DNA of 64,000 nucleotides. Origin: Meghimatium bilineatum (taxonomy: Eukaryota; Mollusca; Gastropoda; Stylommatophora; Philomycidae). Shown piece after piece: positions 1-11,257 of the stretch. The position numbers and the translations under genes are program-made. Positions within the stretch are counted from its first letter, which is position 1. Each line of letters opens with the position of its first letter. Where the stretch lies: assembly GCA_034231615.1 (NCBI GenBank), contig CM067298.1, positions 56,262,883 to 56,326,882 on the forward strand, written 5' to 3'. The notes below the pieces were generated by a model. That model made no database searches and was not told the origin of the DNA. It was given only the letters and a program-made list of their open reading frames with translations.

Positions 1-79
1 ACGATTTGCTACAATTTTGTTTGATATAAATTAGTTCTTCTTTATCCTGCTATATGCATATGTGGAAGTCCTCTTGGCA

Positions 80-540
80 GAAAGTGAGCAGAGGCTACAA
101 TTGTAAATTGATCACGTCGATAGATCAGTTAAAGAATATGAATTAGATATGAACATCCAAAAAACAAAAACCATGATAATCAATCAAAGCAATCATAGAG
201 CAACGGGCGATAAACATACAAATGCATGGAGATATACTACAACATGTAGATCATTACTATTCTACTGTATATATAATTACAAATTATGGTAAACAGAAGT
301 TAAAATGATAATATGGATGGCTAAAAGTACTTTCAATTACATGGAGATTAGCATCTAAACAAATCACAAGCGAATTAAAATGAGAATTATACGATGATGC
401 ATCAATTATACAATTAACGTATGTCGGAGAAACATGAATAATAAACACACAGATAGAAGTAATGCTTTTGAGATGAGGATACATTGAAAAATAGTGAGAA
501 CTTCACGAAAAGAGTTGAAAACGAACATAGAGGCTCTGAA
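80..540 (+). pseudogene. LINE reverse transcriptase C-terminal relic
   Basis: Decayed end of a non-LTR retrotransposon reverse transcriptase. Across shifting frames one reads pieces such as LDMNIQKTKTMIIN, then TEVKM..MAKSTFN, then SNAFEMRI, which match in order the thumb/connection region of RTE-type LINEs (the K-T-K block, the 'MAKSTFN' block and the 'AFEMWIYRR' block). There are many stops and frameshifts and no start. The LINE identity comes from the order of these motifs; the exact clade is not certain. Confidence 0.65.
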
Positions 541-652
541 AACACTTCGTATGGGGAAAAACAGAAATATTAAAGGAAAATAACAATTAAAATAAATAAA
601 GTATTTTGGACATAAAACTACATGACTACTTGTTAAATATCTTACTGGAGAG

Positions 653-920
653 TAACCGTAGTTGTAACCTTCGATAACAGTTACCATGTTGTTCCGCCAG
701 ACCGACAATGTGCTTGAACTAGTTACTGGCACGGTGTGGGTGGGCAGAACAAAAAAGAAACCTGTCGCAAGGGCTAGAGTTGTGCCCTGATGTTGACGTC
801 TGTTTCGGTGGCATTAGACTCGAAACCCATCAAGTCGGATGGCTGCTGGAACAGAGAGCGGAGCACTTATGGGAATGCACCACGTGCTGTGAGGCCAGTT
901 TCTAATCAAGAATCAAGAAA
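653..920 (+). pseudogene. LINE 3' end with cysteine motif and TCAAGAA tail
   Basis: 3' terminus of a LINE that also appears at 1811-2076, 24935-26770 and 45780-46510. The final frame reads WLLEQRAEHLWECTTCCEASF before a TAA at 903-905. This is the Cys/His-rich C-terminal tail common in LINEs that carry RNase H. It is followed directly by two copies of TCAAGAA, the simple 3' terminus of this family. The upstream part is too broken to read through. Confidence 0.7.
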
Positions 921-925
921 CTCGA

Positions 926-1145
926 GGGTAGATTTGAGAGGGGGCGAACAAGAGGTAGGCAGAGATACAAGTGGGATGGAAGGCATCACGAGATGGACAG
1001 GTTAGTCTAACATAGAACACTGAAGATGATATGAATTTAAACATACAAGTGTACATTTTCATTTTATATTGTCCTGTTAAATTTCGGAAGCCTGTGATGA
1101 TTGCTACAACCTGTTCAGGATATCCTACCTGTTGATGATGATTGT
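926..1145 (+). pseudogene. second LINE 3' end fragment
   Basis: Starts a few bases after the previous LINE tail. One frame gives a basic stretch followed by GMEGITRWTG, and later KFRKPVMIATTCSGYPT ahead of a TGATGATGATT-like end. This is the typical C-terminal end of RTE-like LINEs ('GRPRRRW..DIK..' then 'CSGYGT'). The same type of end is found at 54460-54725. No intact ORF remains. Confidence 0.6.
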
Positions 1146-1810
1146 TCTGTATTGACACGACAGTAAAATATTCATAACTAACATATTTTAATTGAGGTTT
1201 CTACACGCAAAGTTAAATACTTCTCGAAAGAGTCTTATTCTGTTTCATTTCATTCTGAAGCTATTCCTTTTAAGCAAAAGAAGGAAATGTATTCTCACTA
1301 TTCACACAGCACTTTCTAACATTAGCAATAGATTGAACATCACTTTGAAATAGGACTATTTGAGTCTTCTGCTTGTAAGAAGATGCATAAGTCATGTAAT
1401 TATTACAGAGAAAATTAATATATGAACTAATGAAATATAGTTTTAAATGTATGCAAGTTCTGTTAATATGTGGCGATTGTGAATATGAAGCTCACAATGT
1501 GAAGAGAAATAGCTAACAACTGTTATCAGTAAAATTAGGTATAACAAAAACAATGAGTCACATATTGAAGGTTGATTTTTACAGTGTACTGCATTAACTC
1601 ATCAAATTGTAACAGTGCTGCGCCCCAGAGAATTATGTTTCATGAGCCAGGATTGAATTGTTCAAAACCACATCTCCTTGTTATACCATAACGGGATAGT
1701 GGTAAATGAAGCTGAGTTACATTAGGTTTTTTCCCCACAAGCAGCAACTAGCTATTTACATAGAGTAAATGAATAATATAATATAGAAACATCGAGGATT
1801 TATTAGTAAT
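1146..1810. other. AT-rich spacer, no gene seen
   Basis: Separates two inverted LINE 3' ends. I see no conserved reading frame, no tandem repeat and no recognisable element end. Confidence 0.5.
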
Positions 1811-2076
1811 GATTCTTCTTGATTAGAAAACTGGCCTCACAGTACGTGGGGCATTCCCATAAGTGCTCCGCCGTCTGTTCCAGCAGCCATTCGACTCGAT
1901 GGTGTTTCGAGTCCAATGCCACCAAAAAACAGACGTCGACATCAGGGCACAACTCTGGCCCTTGCGACAGGTTTCTTTGTTGTTCCGCCCACCCACGCCG
2001 TGTCAGTAACTAGTTCAAGCACAATGTCGGCCTGTCGGAACAACATGGTAACTGTTATCGAAGGTTACGACTACGG
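1811..2076 (-). pseudogene. inverted copy of the LINE 3' end at 653-920
   Basis: The reverse complement matches 653-920 over the whole length, at roughly 90% by eye, with small indels. It ends in the same CTAATCAAGAA-type terminus (at 1811-1826). It is therefore an independent insertion of the same 5'-truncated LINE in the opposite orientation. No open protein remains. Confidence 0.8.
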
Positions 2077-2084
2077 GATTGTAT

Positions 2085-2290
2085 AGATGACGCGTCATGA
2101 AGCTTCTATAAGAAGATAACCTTAATATAAAGGCATGTCATCTACTAAGGTTTTCTGTAGCATGGTTGGTTTGTCTAGTGAGCGATTGGTGAGACCCACA
2201 GACACAACCGCATGCGCTTATTAATAATGATAAATCACGCAGCAAACGAGATTTGAACCAAGTCCGCTCAGGTTAGATGGCACCCACTCG
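2085..2290 (-). repeat. tRNA-derived SINE (family A)
   Basis: Read on the minus strand the head has a B-box-like GGTTCAAATCTC, preceded by GAGCGGACTT. A body with CGCATGCGGTTGTGTCTG and CTACAGAAAACCTTAGTAG follows. The same body occurs on the plus strand at 56815-56975, and a related tRNA-like head occurs at 3165-3240. Pol III promoter remnants plus dispersed copies make a SINE the best call. It abuts the LINE end at 2076 and the minisatellite at 2317. Confidence 0.7.
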
Positions 2291-2316
2291 TTTTTCTATT
2301 TGAGTCGATGCGTTTT

Positions 2317-2460
2317 CAGTCTTCAACAACATCAGTCTTCAACAACATCAGTCTTCAACAACATCAGTCTTCAACAACATCAGTCTTCAACAACATCAGT
2401 CTTCAACAACATCAGTCTTCAACAACATCAGTCTTCAACAACATCAGTCTTCAACAACAT
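2317..2460. repeat. 16-bp minisatellite, nine exact copies
   Basis: Nine uninterrupted, identical copies of CAGTCTTCAACAACAT. Because 16 is not a multiple of three, the array opens more than one reading frame on the plus strand; these are not genes. Perfect copies suggest recent expansion or conversion. Confidence 0.95.
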
Positions 2461-2499
2461 CGCATCCCTAAAAATCACATAGAAGAGCAAGATCTTGGT

Positions 2500-2935
2500 T
2501 AACAGCAGAACACAGAAGAGTAGACCAACATCATGATGATTACAGGCTTACGAATACAAATGTTGCAGACGAATTATACGAATCTCCTATAGAGAGAATA
2601 AGACAATGTGTACGCAAGAAATAAAATAGAGATGTATGCAATTTTACAAAAACAATATCTTTCAAGAGTGAAACGACGAAGACTTGCATGGTTTGGACAT
2701 GTTTGCAGACATGATTCCTTGCCCCACACAATGCTGCAGGAAACCATCGAAGGAGGGAGAAGCACATGATGACAAATAAAGACATGGACAGACACCATCA
2801 AGGAATGGACAAGACAATATTTTTCCTCCCTCAATTTCATAGTTGAACATAGAAATCATGAAGGACTCTGTGTGCTGAAGCATCCAATGTGGTACCCCTA
2901 CGACCATGATGGATTATGGGTTTATATTGATACAT
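2500..2935 (+). pseudogene. LINE C-terminal fragment
   Basis: Plus-strand frame reads RRRLAWFGHVCRHDSLPHT, then a stretch equivalent to 'GGRRRGRQRKSW' broken by stops, then IKEWT and HRNHEGLCVLKHPMW. This is the C-terminal tail typical of RTE/CR1-like LINEs. Frameshifts and stops show it is dead. Weaker matches to the upstream RT tail occur from about 2500. Confidence 0.7.
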
Positions 2936-3164
2936 AGATAGATCCCTAAAACTGCGATTTTAGTTAAAACTTTCAATGTTTATATTCCCAAGCTATTATT
3001 AATATAGACAAGTCGGTCGTCACACAGACAATAACAAAACACACACTGCACAGTTATATAAACTCCTCGAGTACCACAAACATTTACCATTAGTAAGTGC
3101 AAGAAAGACTCAATACTACACCGGCCAAATTAAGCTTACTTGTAAACAGCTGAAAACTAAACGT

Positions 3165-3440
3165 GTTCACTCACTTTGTGGGTTAAGTGAGTGCCATCTG
3201 AGCGGACCTGTTTCAAATCCCGTAGTAATTCAGAGAACAGTGATGCCTTCGTTCTATTAACGATAATGGTCCACGCATCCGACAACGGTTGTGGCACCTA
3301 ATGGGAGTAGTGATTTACAAATCCCACTGAATGGTGGGATTCCTCAACCATCGTAGTTCAGCCATGCGTTGCAACTTGCCCAACAGCATTTCCAGCAGTC
3401 CACGGTGGTCCCGTTAATAAGTCTGAATGATTACCTTTGT
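3165..3440 (+). repeat. tRNA-derived SINE, related head to family A
   Basis: Plus-strand GTGGGTTAAGTGAG resembles an A box and CTGTTTCAAATCCCG a B box, about 35 bases apart. The intervening GTGCCATCTGAGCGGAC matches the head of the minus-strand element at 2085-2290. The body differs from family A, so this may be a sister family or a chimera. Confidence 0.55.
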
Positions 3441-4352
3441 CATTCATGCTTAACCTTTTCCCTCTGTCTGTATCATTAGCGGCGTGTCTACAGACGTCCA
3501 TCTGCATTTGCATTGAATGTACATTCTGAAAATGTGTAGGTTGTCTATATCTTAATGTTGTCTTCCAACTTAATCACTGTCTTTCTCTCGCAGATTCAAC
3601 TTTGCCTTCTAGTATAAATATAAAAATGCATCAAGAAGAAAAAAGAAATGACTTGATTGTATTAAAGTGCTCTTATATACTCTTTCCAACTCAACATGGC
3701 AACACGCAGATTCTGCCTAAAGTATCAATCAGAAAAAGCATCTCCGTATTTCGTAATAATTCCAAGATATATCCGGAAAAAAAACTTTTGTCTAAATAAG
3801 ATGTCACAACTTGATTCAAAACTCGAAATTTCATTAGCACAAATAAAACTCCCAGTATGGGTTTCCATAAGGTAAGCTATATTTTTATGCTTGTGCAATA
3901 TCAGATTTATTTTGCATAATTGTTAATTCCTAGTGTATTTGTGACCCATGCGTTTCTTTGTCCATTAAAAGCGTTATGTTATTATGTAAAACCACAATAG
4001 ATTGTGCACATACCTGACAAATGCATTCCAAAATGGTTGACGCGTGGTGAGCACATTAAAATTACAATGACTTGAAGATGGCAAAAGAAACGCTTCAAGG
4101 ACTTTCAAAGTGTCTCTAAAGTGCTGGAAAATCGATGGAACCTATGAATCTATTGCTCAGAATAGCCCAATATGACACTGCAACACCAGCAATAGCTTCG
4201 GAGTTGCTGGGATATATCATATTTGACAAGCATATAGAAAACGTGCGGCCTGAAAGGACAGAAAGAAAAAAAAACACAGAGATGTCTAACTCTAAATATA
4301 CGCATTCCAAATATGGGATGGAATTTTGTGTCTGAATGTGACTTTGTTAGTC
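3441..4352. other. AT-rich stretch, no feature recognised
   Basis: Short frames only. I found no conserved protein motif, tRNA-like box or tandem array. Confidence 0.4.
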
Positions 4353-4363
4353 ATATCCACACA

Positions 4364-4519
4364 TCCTCTGAAGACGGATGTGTCGGGTCATTGGCGCAAA
4401 TAAAACGGCAAATAAAAAGCATTTCCATCTTTCTGGAAATCTAATAAGACCATGGTTCTGATACAAGAGATATCCAGTGGGAGTTTGATAATGAACGCTG
4501 AAGAAGAAGAAGAAGAAGA
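4364..4519 (+). mobile_element. SINE2 copy with 11-bp target duplication
   Basis: A (GAA)n-tailed SINE-like element containing GAAGACGGATGTGTCGGG, a GGCGCAAATAAAACGGC block, and GTGGGAGTTTGA before the tail of GAA repeats. It is flanked by exact copies of ATATCCACACA at 4353-4363 and 4520-4530, which defines both ends. Other copies: 13001, 24140 (minus), 31425 and 63765. Confidence 0.88.
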
Positions 4520-4530
4520 ATATCCACACA

Positions 4531-5844
4531 CACCAGAGAGATACAACAACACGAGTCTAAATCTATGGTCATCATCGCTTGCTGTGAACGGCTATTATAT
4601 ATACCGATATATTTATATAGAACTATAACACCAGAGTCTGAATGATTTCACATAATTTCTTCTTTGTTATCAATATTTGCAGGAATGTCCTTCCATTTCA
4701 CAGGAATGTCCCTCTATTTCACAAGAATGTCCTTATACCATTTTAACCTATTTATCTTTCCACAAAATGTTTTCAAAGGTAATTGGTGGGGCTAGTACAG
4801 GCTATGACAATAACCATTAATCACACTTTTTATGGTTTAGTTTTAGAGATGTTGTGGGATTAATAGCGTCCTCGTTTAAGTAGCTATACTTTAGTATCAA
4901 TTAACTGAAGTTGCATTATAGTTGTGATTATTTCTGTTAACAATGAGTAATGTCTGTTGTTGGATTAAAGTTTACAGTTGCATTGCGAATATATCATATC
5001 ACAATTAAACGTTGCAGTTACAACATGAAAGAAAAAATATAGGAAAGTTCTTCAATGGAAGCATAGATATTCTATCGGTTGCATTGTCTACAATTAACAT
5101 GTGGTCGCTAACGAATTGCAACATGCGTCCCATATCCATCGTCGTCAGAAATAACAAGATACACTAAGAAATAATAATTAGAAAGTATACACATGTTTGA
5201 GGATTAAAAATTAGATCATATACTTAACTAAAAGCGTAAATTGAAATTAGCAGAGTTTTTAACAATGAACAGCAATTCAATGATCATATTATTTTGTGGC
5301 GCCCGATTGACAGGCAGTTTTCACGCCCAGATATTTTTCATTCCAAGCGACCTCCTAAAGTGCTTGATTAAGGGGCCTTTTCTAGTCGTGGGGACTTGGA
5401 CCAGCAGACAACAGTGTACATTGACATTGCCAATAACTAACCGGGAACCCACAACTGTACAACACTCAAGCTGTCGCTTAGTGTGATATTTGGGCGCAGG
5501 AAACATCTCAACGAAAGATCCCTTGGGTGGACTCACGATTATTATCCCAAGTTGAGGAAGAGTTGAGTAGAAAGGAAACAGGAGCTGTGGATAAAAACTA
5601 CAAATTATATAGCTGGGCTACCAAAAGTAGCAAGAAGTCAATGCAAAATGAAAGCGTTCTGATAGCAATTCACTATCAATATTTTTGCATTTATCTGGTA
5701 ACAAATAGTTGCCCAATTTCTTTATATTTTATCACCAACCAAAATTTGTGTTGGGCATGTAACATTCGATAATCGATACTGTGTACTCGTGTTTTCTTTT
5801 TTCTTTTTCAGCTTGTAAAACCTGATCGTTAATAGTATCTACAA
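4531..5844. other. no gene recognised
   Basis: Contains a few open frames of 70-80 codons that match nothing I recognise and have no splice-site framing. A slightly GC-richer patch lies at 5290-5520. Confidence 0.4.
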
Positions 5845-6126
5845 AAGTGGGTTTCAACCGTTTACGCCTGTCGCTTTATTTTTTGTGATAATTCTTCTTT
5901 CTTCCCCCTCCCCCCGCCGAAATATAAATCGATCTTTTAAACACTATTTATATCTTATTACTATCTTACTATCGTCCTTATTGAATACCGTTGACATAGC
6001 TATATTTCCTTGCCCCCCCCCCCCCCCACGAACTGGTTGGTATGTTGTGCGCCATATTATAATGTTTTGTCCACCATGACACTTTGTGGCACGCTAAGGC
6101 AATATGACCTATTTTGAGAACCACTT
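5845..6126. mobile_element. probable hAT-type MITE
   Basis: Left end AAGTGGGTTTCAACC and right end, on the minus strand, AAGTGGTTCTCAAAA form imperfect terminal inverted repeats of the common hAT type (CAGTGGTTCTCAAC). About 280 bp with no coding capacity, including a run of 15 C at 6013-6027. I could not find matching 8-bp flanks, so the call is tentative. Confidence 0.5.
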
Positions 6127-6700
6127 CTCTTCATGATGTGATTGATAATCATTAACACTGAAATTCCTTATATCGCGTTTTAATGATGTTTCGTTGTTGT
6201 TTTTTTTCCTTCGCTTTCGTACAACAGTTTCTAATTGCTTTTATAACCGAAACCTTGTGCAAGTAAGCATGTACTTGCTTGATTTTTTTATTAGAGCTAA
6301 CCCCACTGCAAAAGCAGCATTTCTGGGTATTATTCCGTCACCCATTTCAGAATAAATAAGTTTAGTGTCCCATTTAGTTTTTGGTAATGGATTATTCTGA
6401 TTTTTTCAGAGAGGAAGCACTTCCTTGGTCACAACCATTTGTATCACTATTGGTACATGTTGATTATTTCTTTTCAGCTTCCTCTTCATCGTTTTGTGGT
6501 GTATCAATAACTGCTCTAAATAACTCAGTTTTATTCTCATCGATTTGCCATCCATCATAGATTTACCCGCTTTTAAAAGAAAGCGAGGGAGAGGGGGGAA
6601 TTGCAATTACTACTTGGAATCATGTATGAAAACAGTAGCGCGGGATTGACGTCAGGAAAACAACAGCTTTTGACCATCCATCCTTGTCAGTCAGTCTAGA
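6127..6700. other. no feature recognised
   Basis: AT-rich, with short frames only. Confidence 0.4.
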
Positions 6701-6701
6701 G

Positions 6702-6790
6702 CAGGGGTCGGCAACCTATGGCCAGCGTGCAACACTTTGCACGCCAAGAAATTTTAAATGGCACGCAGACCATGCAAGGGCAAGGATCCA
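6702..6790 (+). mobile_element. hAT terminal fragment
   Basis: CAGGGGTCGGCAACCTATGG followed by a GGCACGC-like repeat is the classic 5' end of a widespread hAT group. I did not find its 3' partner nearby, so this is a solo end or a decayed MITE. Confidence 0.6.
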
Positions 6791-7319
6791 ATTAATAGTA
6801 AAAAAGTTTTTTTTTTAATCTTTCAAGAAACTCTTTTTTATAGTAACCCACGAAAATCACTAGAATAGTTAAATTAATCACAATGATGGCTTGATTTTCA
6901 TTTTCCAATAAGGATCTTACACTGTATACAGTCATGGTCTATCCTGTTATGGTCAAATCAGTGCGAGTATTGCACAATTTTAAGAGTAGAATACTGTAGA
7001 AGATTCGACATAGAAAACAATAAAAAGAGTTTAAACTGATTTTACTTTATCTCAAGGCCCACTACATTCCTGCTTATACTGTAACATGTTTTTCCAAGCC
7101 CGGACTTGACTGCTCAATCATTTGAAAACTCGCAAACAAACAAACCGAATCTGTTGTTTTATTTTCAATACCATGCTTATCTTCGCCTGTGAATGGCTAA
7201 CATCATCATCATCATAGACTTGCAGATAGCGGACAATCTTATAGCAACAGAAACTGCAACTATTCACAAATGTTGTAGATGTATGCAATAAGAAGTTGAA
7301 TATACTAATCGATTGCATT
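6791..7319. other. no feature recognised
   Basis: AT-rich sequence with a short CAT repeat near 7202. Nothing coding recognised. Confidence 0.4.
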
Positions 7320-7840
7320 GTACCATCGTAGCTGGTGCACATAATAAACTGACAGCTTGACCAACACAATGTTCTGTGGAAGAGTGTGCTCATTATTTCT
7401 ATGCCTATATTATCTTTTGCACCGAATGAACTGGCAGCTTGACTTCATTCAATACAATGTTCTGTGGAAGAATGCTCATTTCTATAGTAGCTGGCACAGC
7501 AAATGAACAGGCAGCACGATGTTCTAGGAAAGAGTGGGTTCAATTCTATAGTAGCTGGTACAGCGAATGAACAGGCAGCAGAAATTTAATACAATGTTCC
7601 ATGGAAGAAGGCTCATTTCTGTAGTAGCTGGTACAGCGAATGAACAGGCAGCAGAAATTTAATACAATGTTCCGTGGAAGAAGGCTCATTTCTGTAGTAG
7701 CTGGTACAGCGAATGAACAGGCAGCAGGAATTTAATACAATGTTCTGTAGAAGAATGCGCATTTCTATAGTAGCTGGTACAGTGAATGAACTGGCAGCAC
7801 GACTTCAACATATTGTTCTCTGGAAGGGCGTGCTCAATTA
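7320..7840. repeat. ~73-bp tandem repeat, about seven units
   Basis: Units are marked by GTAGCTGGTACAG, GAATGAACAGGCAGCA and CAATGTTCCGTGGAAGAA. The three central units (about 7558-7776) are nearly identical with a 73-bp period. The outer units are diverged and differ in length, as expected when homogenisation acts in the middle of an array. Confidence 0.9.
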
Positions 7841-9119
7841 TCATTTGTTAGTTTCTGCTCAAAACTTCTAGGAAATAATATATTTCTGTAGGGAAATATG
7901 AAAATGGTGGGAAAATAAAGGTGCAGTGGAAATGGGGTTTCTGTATGGCACTGAAGACAGCGTCGACGGACAGAGACGAAATAGACGTCACGACATTGAG
8001 ATTAGGGATAGGGGTGGACAAAATAATAATAAGAAAAGAAGTATTAGCGTACATTTTGATAACAAGCAGTGGAATCACTATACTTGGCATTACAAGAATA
8101 TCACATGGTCCGTGGTTGTTTAATGGTGTGTTGTCCTCGAAGAATTTGCATCATAAGAAATTTGTGTAATCTGTGCCTCGATCTTGCATGTCTATATTCA
8201 TAGTGATTTGTTAATTTTTGCGTTATCTTCTCCAAAATGGCATACTTTATTGCGAATTAGACGGGCGATTTGAATGCATTTACTTACGTTGCGATCCTGA
8301 GAAGATCGTGTTCAAATCTCGTCTGTTACTTTCTGCTTTTATTATTCTTAAATTAGTACAAAGAGGATGATCCTATCACGTGGCAAGATCAACATAAAAG
8401 TTATCAAATTTTATGTATAATCAGTATGGTCAGATAGAGTCTATAGCGTGCAGAAACCAATAAGAAATACCATTGATAAAAAATATTCATAGAAATGAAA
8501 TACAGGGGCCAAAGTATTTCATGAAATGACGAAAATCGTTAACAAAACGTGTTAGCAGAACTCAGTCAGCAGATAATGAATTTCAAGTTCCATGATTGAT
8601 ATCTACGACCAGCAAGTCCACTAGATAAACATAAACATAAACTAGGTTCCAAGTTTACAGTGAATGAAAGAAATTAATGAAAACTTCTGAGAGATGTTCG
8701 TAAATTCAATCCCTGACAGAAACTAACAAAACATAATGATCATATATATATATATATATATATAATAGAGAGAGGGAGAGAGAGAGAAATGATAATTATG
8801 TCTCTGGGAGACTCTGTGATTAATAATTCTATCTCTGGAACTGGATTAGATTAATAAATATATCATCAGAGAAAATGACGAAGACTACTAAATATTGTCT
8901 CTGATAGATTCATAAATTATATCTGTGAGAGATTTATAGAGAAAATAAATTCAGTATCTGCAAGACTAACAGATCTGACTAAATTTTCAGTCTCTGAAAA
9001 AAAAAAATGAACGAAATGAAAGCATGTATAATTTTCAAGAGATTGTTATTACTTTCCCAGATTTGTTCTAGTAAGAATTTCTAGGAAATTTGTCAATCTT
9101 GGAGGCATTTGTGGTCATT
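7841..9119. other. non-coding, TA microsatellite and degenerate repeat
   Basis: Holds a (TA)n run at about 8743-8764 followed by a GA-rich patch. A very degenerate repeat built on TCTCTGAGAGATT with AT-rich linkers runs through about 8790-9000. A B-box-like GTGTTCAAATCTCG near 8319 hints at a tRNA-derived SINE remnant. No gene recognised. Confidence 0.5.
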
Positions 9120-9480
9120 CAATTTCCAGTTCAACTGGGAAGTGAAACCTGAATCACACTGCTAGAAAGCGAATGCACTAATGATTGCGTTACCTTGGCT
9201 CTCTCTAATTCTATAGTAAAGTAAAGTAACCCATATAATTTATTAATGCCGTAGAGGTGTGAGATGTTAGCGATCTCACATGTCAGAGGCTCTGCAAATG
9301 AGGGCGGTAGCCATCTCCTCTCCCTCGTAGTCTTTACTTCTTGGATTAATCCGGTACCCATTTAAGGCTGGGTCGACGTTGTGCTCTGAAAAACATTTCC
9401 GCCTCAGCTTGGGAATTAACCCAGCACCACTCATATGCGAAGCCAGTGCGCTAACTGCGCTACGCGGCTCCCATACTGTC
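9120..9480 (-). repeat. tRNA-derived SINE
   Basis: The minus strand starts near 9475 with GGGAGCCGCGTAGCGCAGTT. It shows an A box (TAGCGCAGTTAGCGC) and a B-box-like GGGTTAATTCCC about 40 bases later. A non-tRNA body follows and ends in a TTTACTTTACT-like tail. The tRNA part is well preserved but has no fitting acceptor stem, so it is a SINE and not a tRNA gene. Confidence 0.8.
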
Positions 9481-9649
9481 CAGCATATTTCTTTGTCATT
9501 ATTTATAGAACTGAAAACTTATTGAATTCGATATTTGTATAGTGAGAGCGTCTACATGGCCGTAACCCATTCCCTTTCAGCTAATTTTGATATTTAACAT
9601 TATTGATTAGGAACCGACATAACGGCACTCAGGTCATTCCCTTAATTGC
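9481..9649. other. spacer
   Basis: Short AT-rich spacer; nothing recognised. Confidence 0.3.
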
Positions 9650-10290
9650 TATGATTGTCAGTCCATCTGCCATCTTAGAGTATGCTGTTCGTCAGCCGTA
9701 GTCGGCGGTGACCATTTGAGATCAACTAGGATAAACATGATGATTATGACTGGGGTGTGTCCGACTGTGGCTGGTGAATCATAAAAGTATCTGGAATATC
9801 CTTTCACACTCTGAAATGTGTAGGAGTCTTTGAAATATTGAACAGCTCTTGCCATTCGTATAGTACGTTTTTTGTTGTTGTTGTTGTTGTTAAACAGTAA
9901 CTTATCTGAAGTTCTCTACATTAGCTGCACTAATCCTGAGACTGCGATACCAGTCAGCCCTTTTTTGTGCCAACCACTCCCACGAATTTATATTTCTTGA
10001 AGTAAATAGATAATTTTTTTTAACGTGTCTTTAAAGCGCTTCTTCTATCCTGGGACTTGCGACAGCAGTCTAGAGTTCTTCATGTAGCACTTTTTGGAGA
10101 GACGATATTCTTTATGTGAATTATGTGTCTGTTCTGCCAAAAGTGTCTGTGCCTTCATCAGCACTCTGTTAATGCTTACAGATTTGACTTTTATCAGCAA
10201 GTTACTGTCGGGTATTTTATCCCACCAACAGATCGAGTAACTTTCGGAGGTTGCTTTGGTGGAAACGATTGAGATGAAACTTTTCATTCA
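9650..10290 (-). pseudogene. LINE C-terminal half with 3' end
   Basis: On the minus strand, frames read SVSINRVLMKAQTLLAEQT, then KNSRLLSQVPG..KKRFKDT, then EWLAQKRADWYRSLRIS, and finally a His/Thr-rich end. This order matches the C-terminal region of a LINE group ('LLLKAQLRWAGHV', 'GRPKKRYKD', 'WEXXAXDRXXWR', then a C2H2-like finger and HHHH). The same 3' end recurs at 24430-24920 and 33745-34080. A GTT microsatellite interrupts it near 9872. Confidence 0.7.
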
Positions 10291-10599
10291 TACATGGCGT
10301 ATGATGTACATGTTTCGCAAACATAAAGACGTGTTGTTGTTACTGCTTAATGGTAGGCTATGCGATTGGTCGTAGCTCCTTCAGACCAATACATTTTTGC
10401 GTAGTCTTTCAACTGCGGCAGTAGCTTTTGCTATTCTTATGTTTACCTCCCCGTCGATGTTAGCAACTTGAGAGAGAGAGAGAGAGAGATGCCTATATAG
10501 ATAACTAGATAATGCCTGTATAGGTATTTAGATGACTAGATAATGCCTATATATGTATTATGCTGCCTGTTTACTGAAACTTTTTTTAATAGAGATTAG
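10291..10599. other. spacer with GA microsatellite
   Basis: A GA run at about 10470-10488 precedes short imperfect repeats of ATAATGCCTATATA. No coding sequence recognised. Confidence 0.5.
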
Positions 10600-11246
10600 A
10601 ATGTTCATTGCTTGGTACATATTGAGCCATAAGGTTTTCTTTGTATTGGTGGTGTAGCCGACGTTGTCTTCAATAAAAACGATCTAGTGCGATCTAGATA
10701 AATTTCAGACTCACCATACGGCAGGATGTTATCCGTGTATGTCGTAGCATCCATGGCTTTTGTATCTTGTAATTTAGTTTTTGCTTGCGACTGCTGAAGA
10801 TTAAATAGTTTTCTGTTTGTTCGGTATTTTATTGTTTTTCCGGTTACATAATTTAATTGAGACACATCTGTTAACTGGCAGAAAACATCAAGTTGAGCAG
10901 GGTTGGAGCAAGAAAGTATCCTTGTTTAACCCAATTTGTGACGGGAAAGGTTGATGATGACACTCCGTCACTAATAAAGACGGCGATCATGCCATCGTGG
11001 GACTACCGCACGATATTGACAGTACCTTCTGCAGACTCTCTCCGTTCGCTTTGTCAAATGCGTTCTTCATGTCTACCAATATTGAAACCACATTTTAATG
11101 TTTTTGAACTGTGTCTTGGAGTTCCAAAACAGAAAAATATTGTCTACTGTTCAGCTAACAGTACCAAATCCGCACTGACTTTCTGACAGAATATCGTCTG
11201 TGTCTATGTACGTCGGTTGAGCATTATACGAGCTAATATGAACCGG
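10600..11246 (-). pseudogene. LINE reverse transcriptase relic, main part
   Basis: Minus-strand order: LARIMLNRR, ILSESQCGFGTV, a 'VDMKNAFDKAN' block (finger/palm motif with the first catalytic Asp), NYVTGKTIKYRTNRKLFNLQ and QAKTKLQDTKAMDATTYTDN, the last being a mutated form of the YADD catalytic box. These are successive RT motifs of one LINE, read with frameshifts. The upstream part lies at 11510-11700, separated by the insertion at 11258-11498. Confidence 0.8.
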
Positions 11247-11257
11247 ATATTGATAGT

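Noticed and set aside
2317..2460. CRISPR array
   Set aside because: Units are directly adjacent with no spacers, 16 bp long, in an animal genome; it is a minisatellite.
5290..5500. Possible TIR element with ends near GTGGCGCCC and GGGCGCAGG
   Set aside because: Only about 7 bases pair and no target duplication is visible.
9420..9475. Functional tRNA gene on the minus strand
   Set aside because: A and B boxes are good, but the acceptor and anticodon arms do not pair properly and a SINE body follows.
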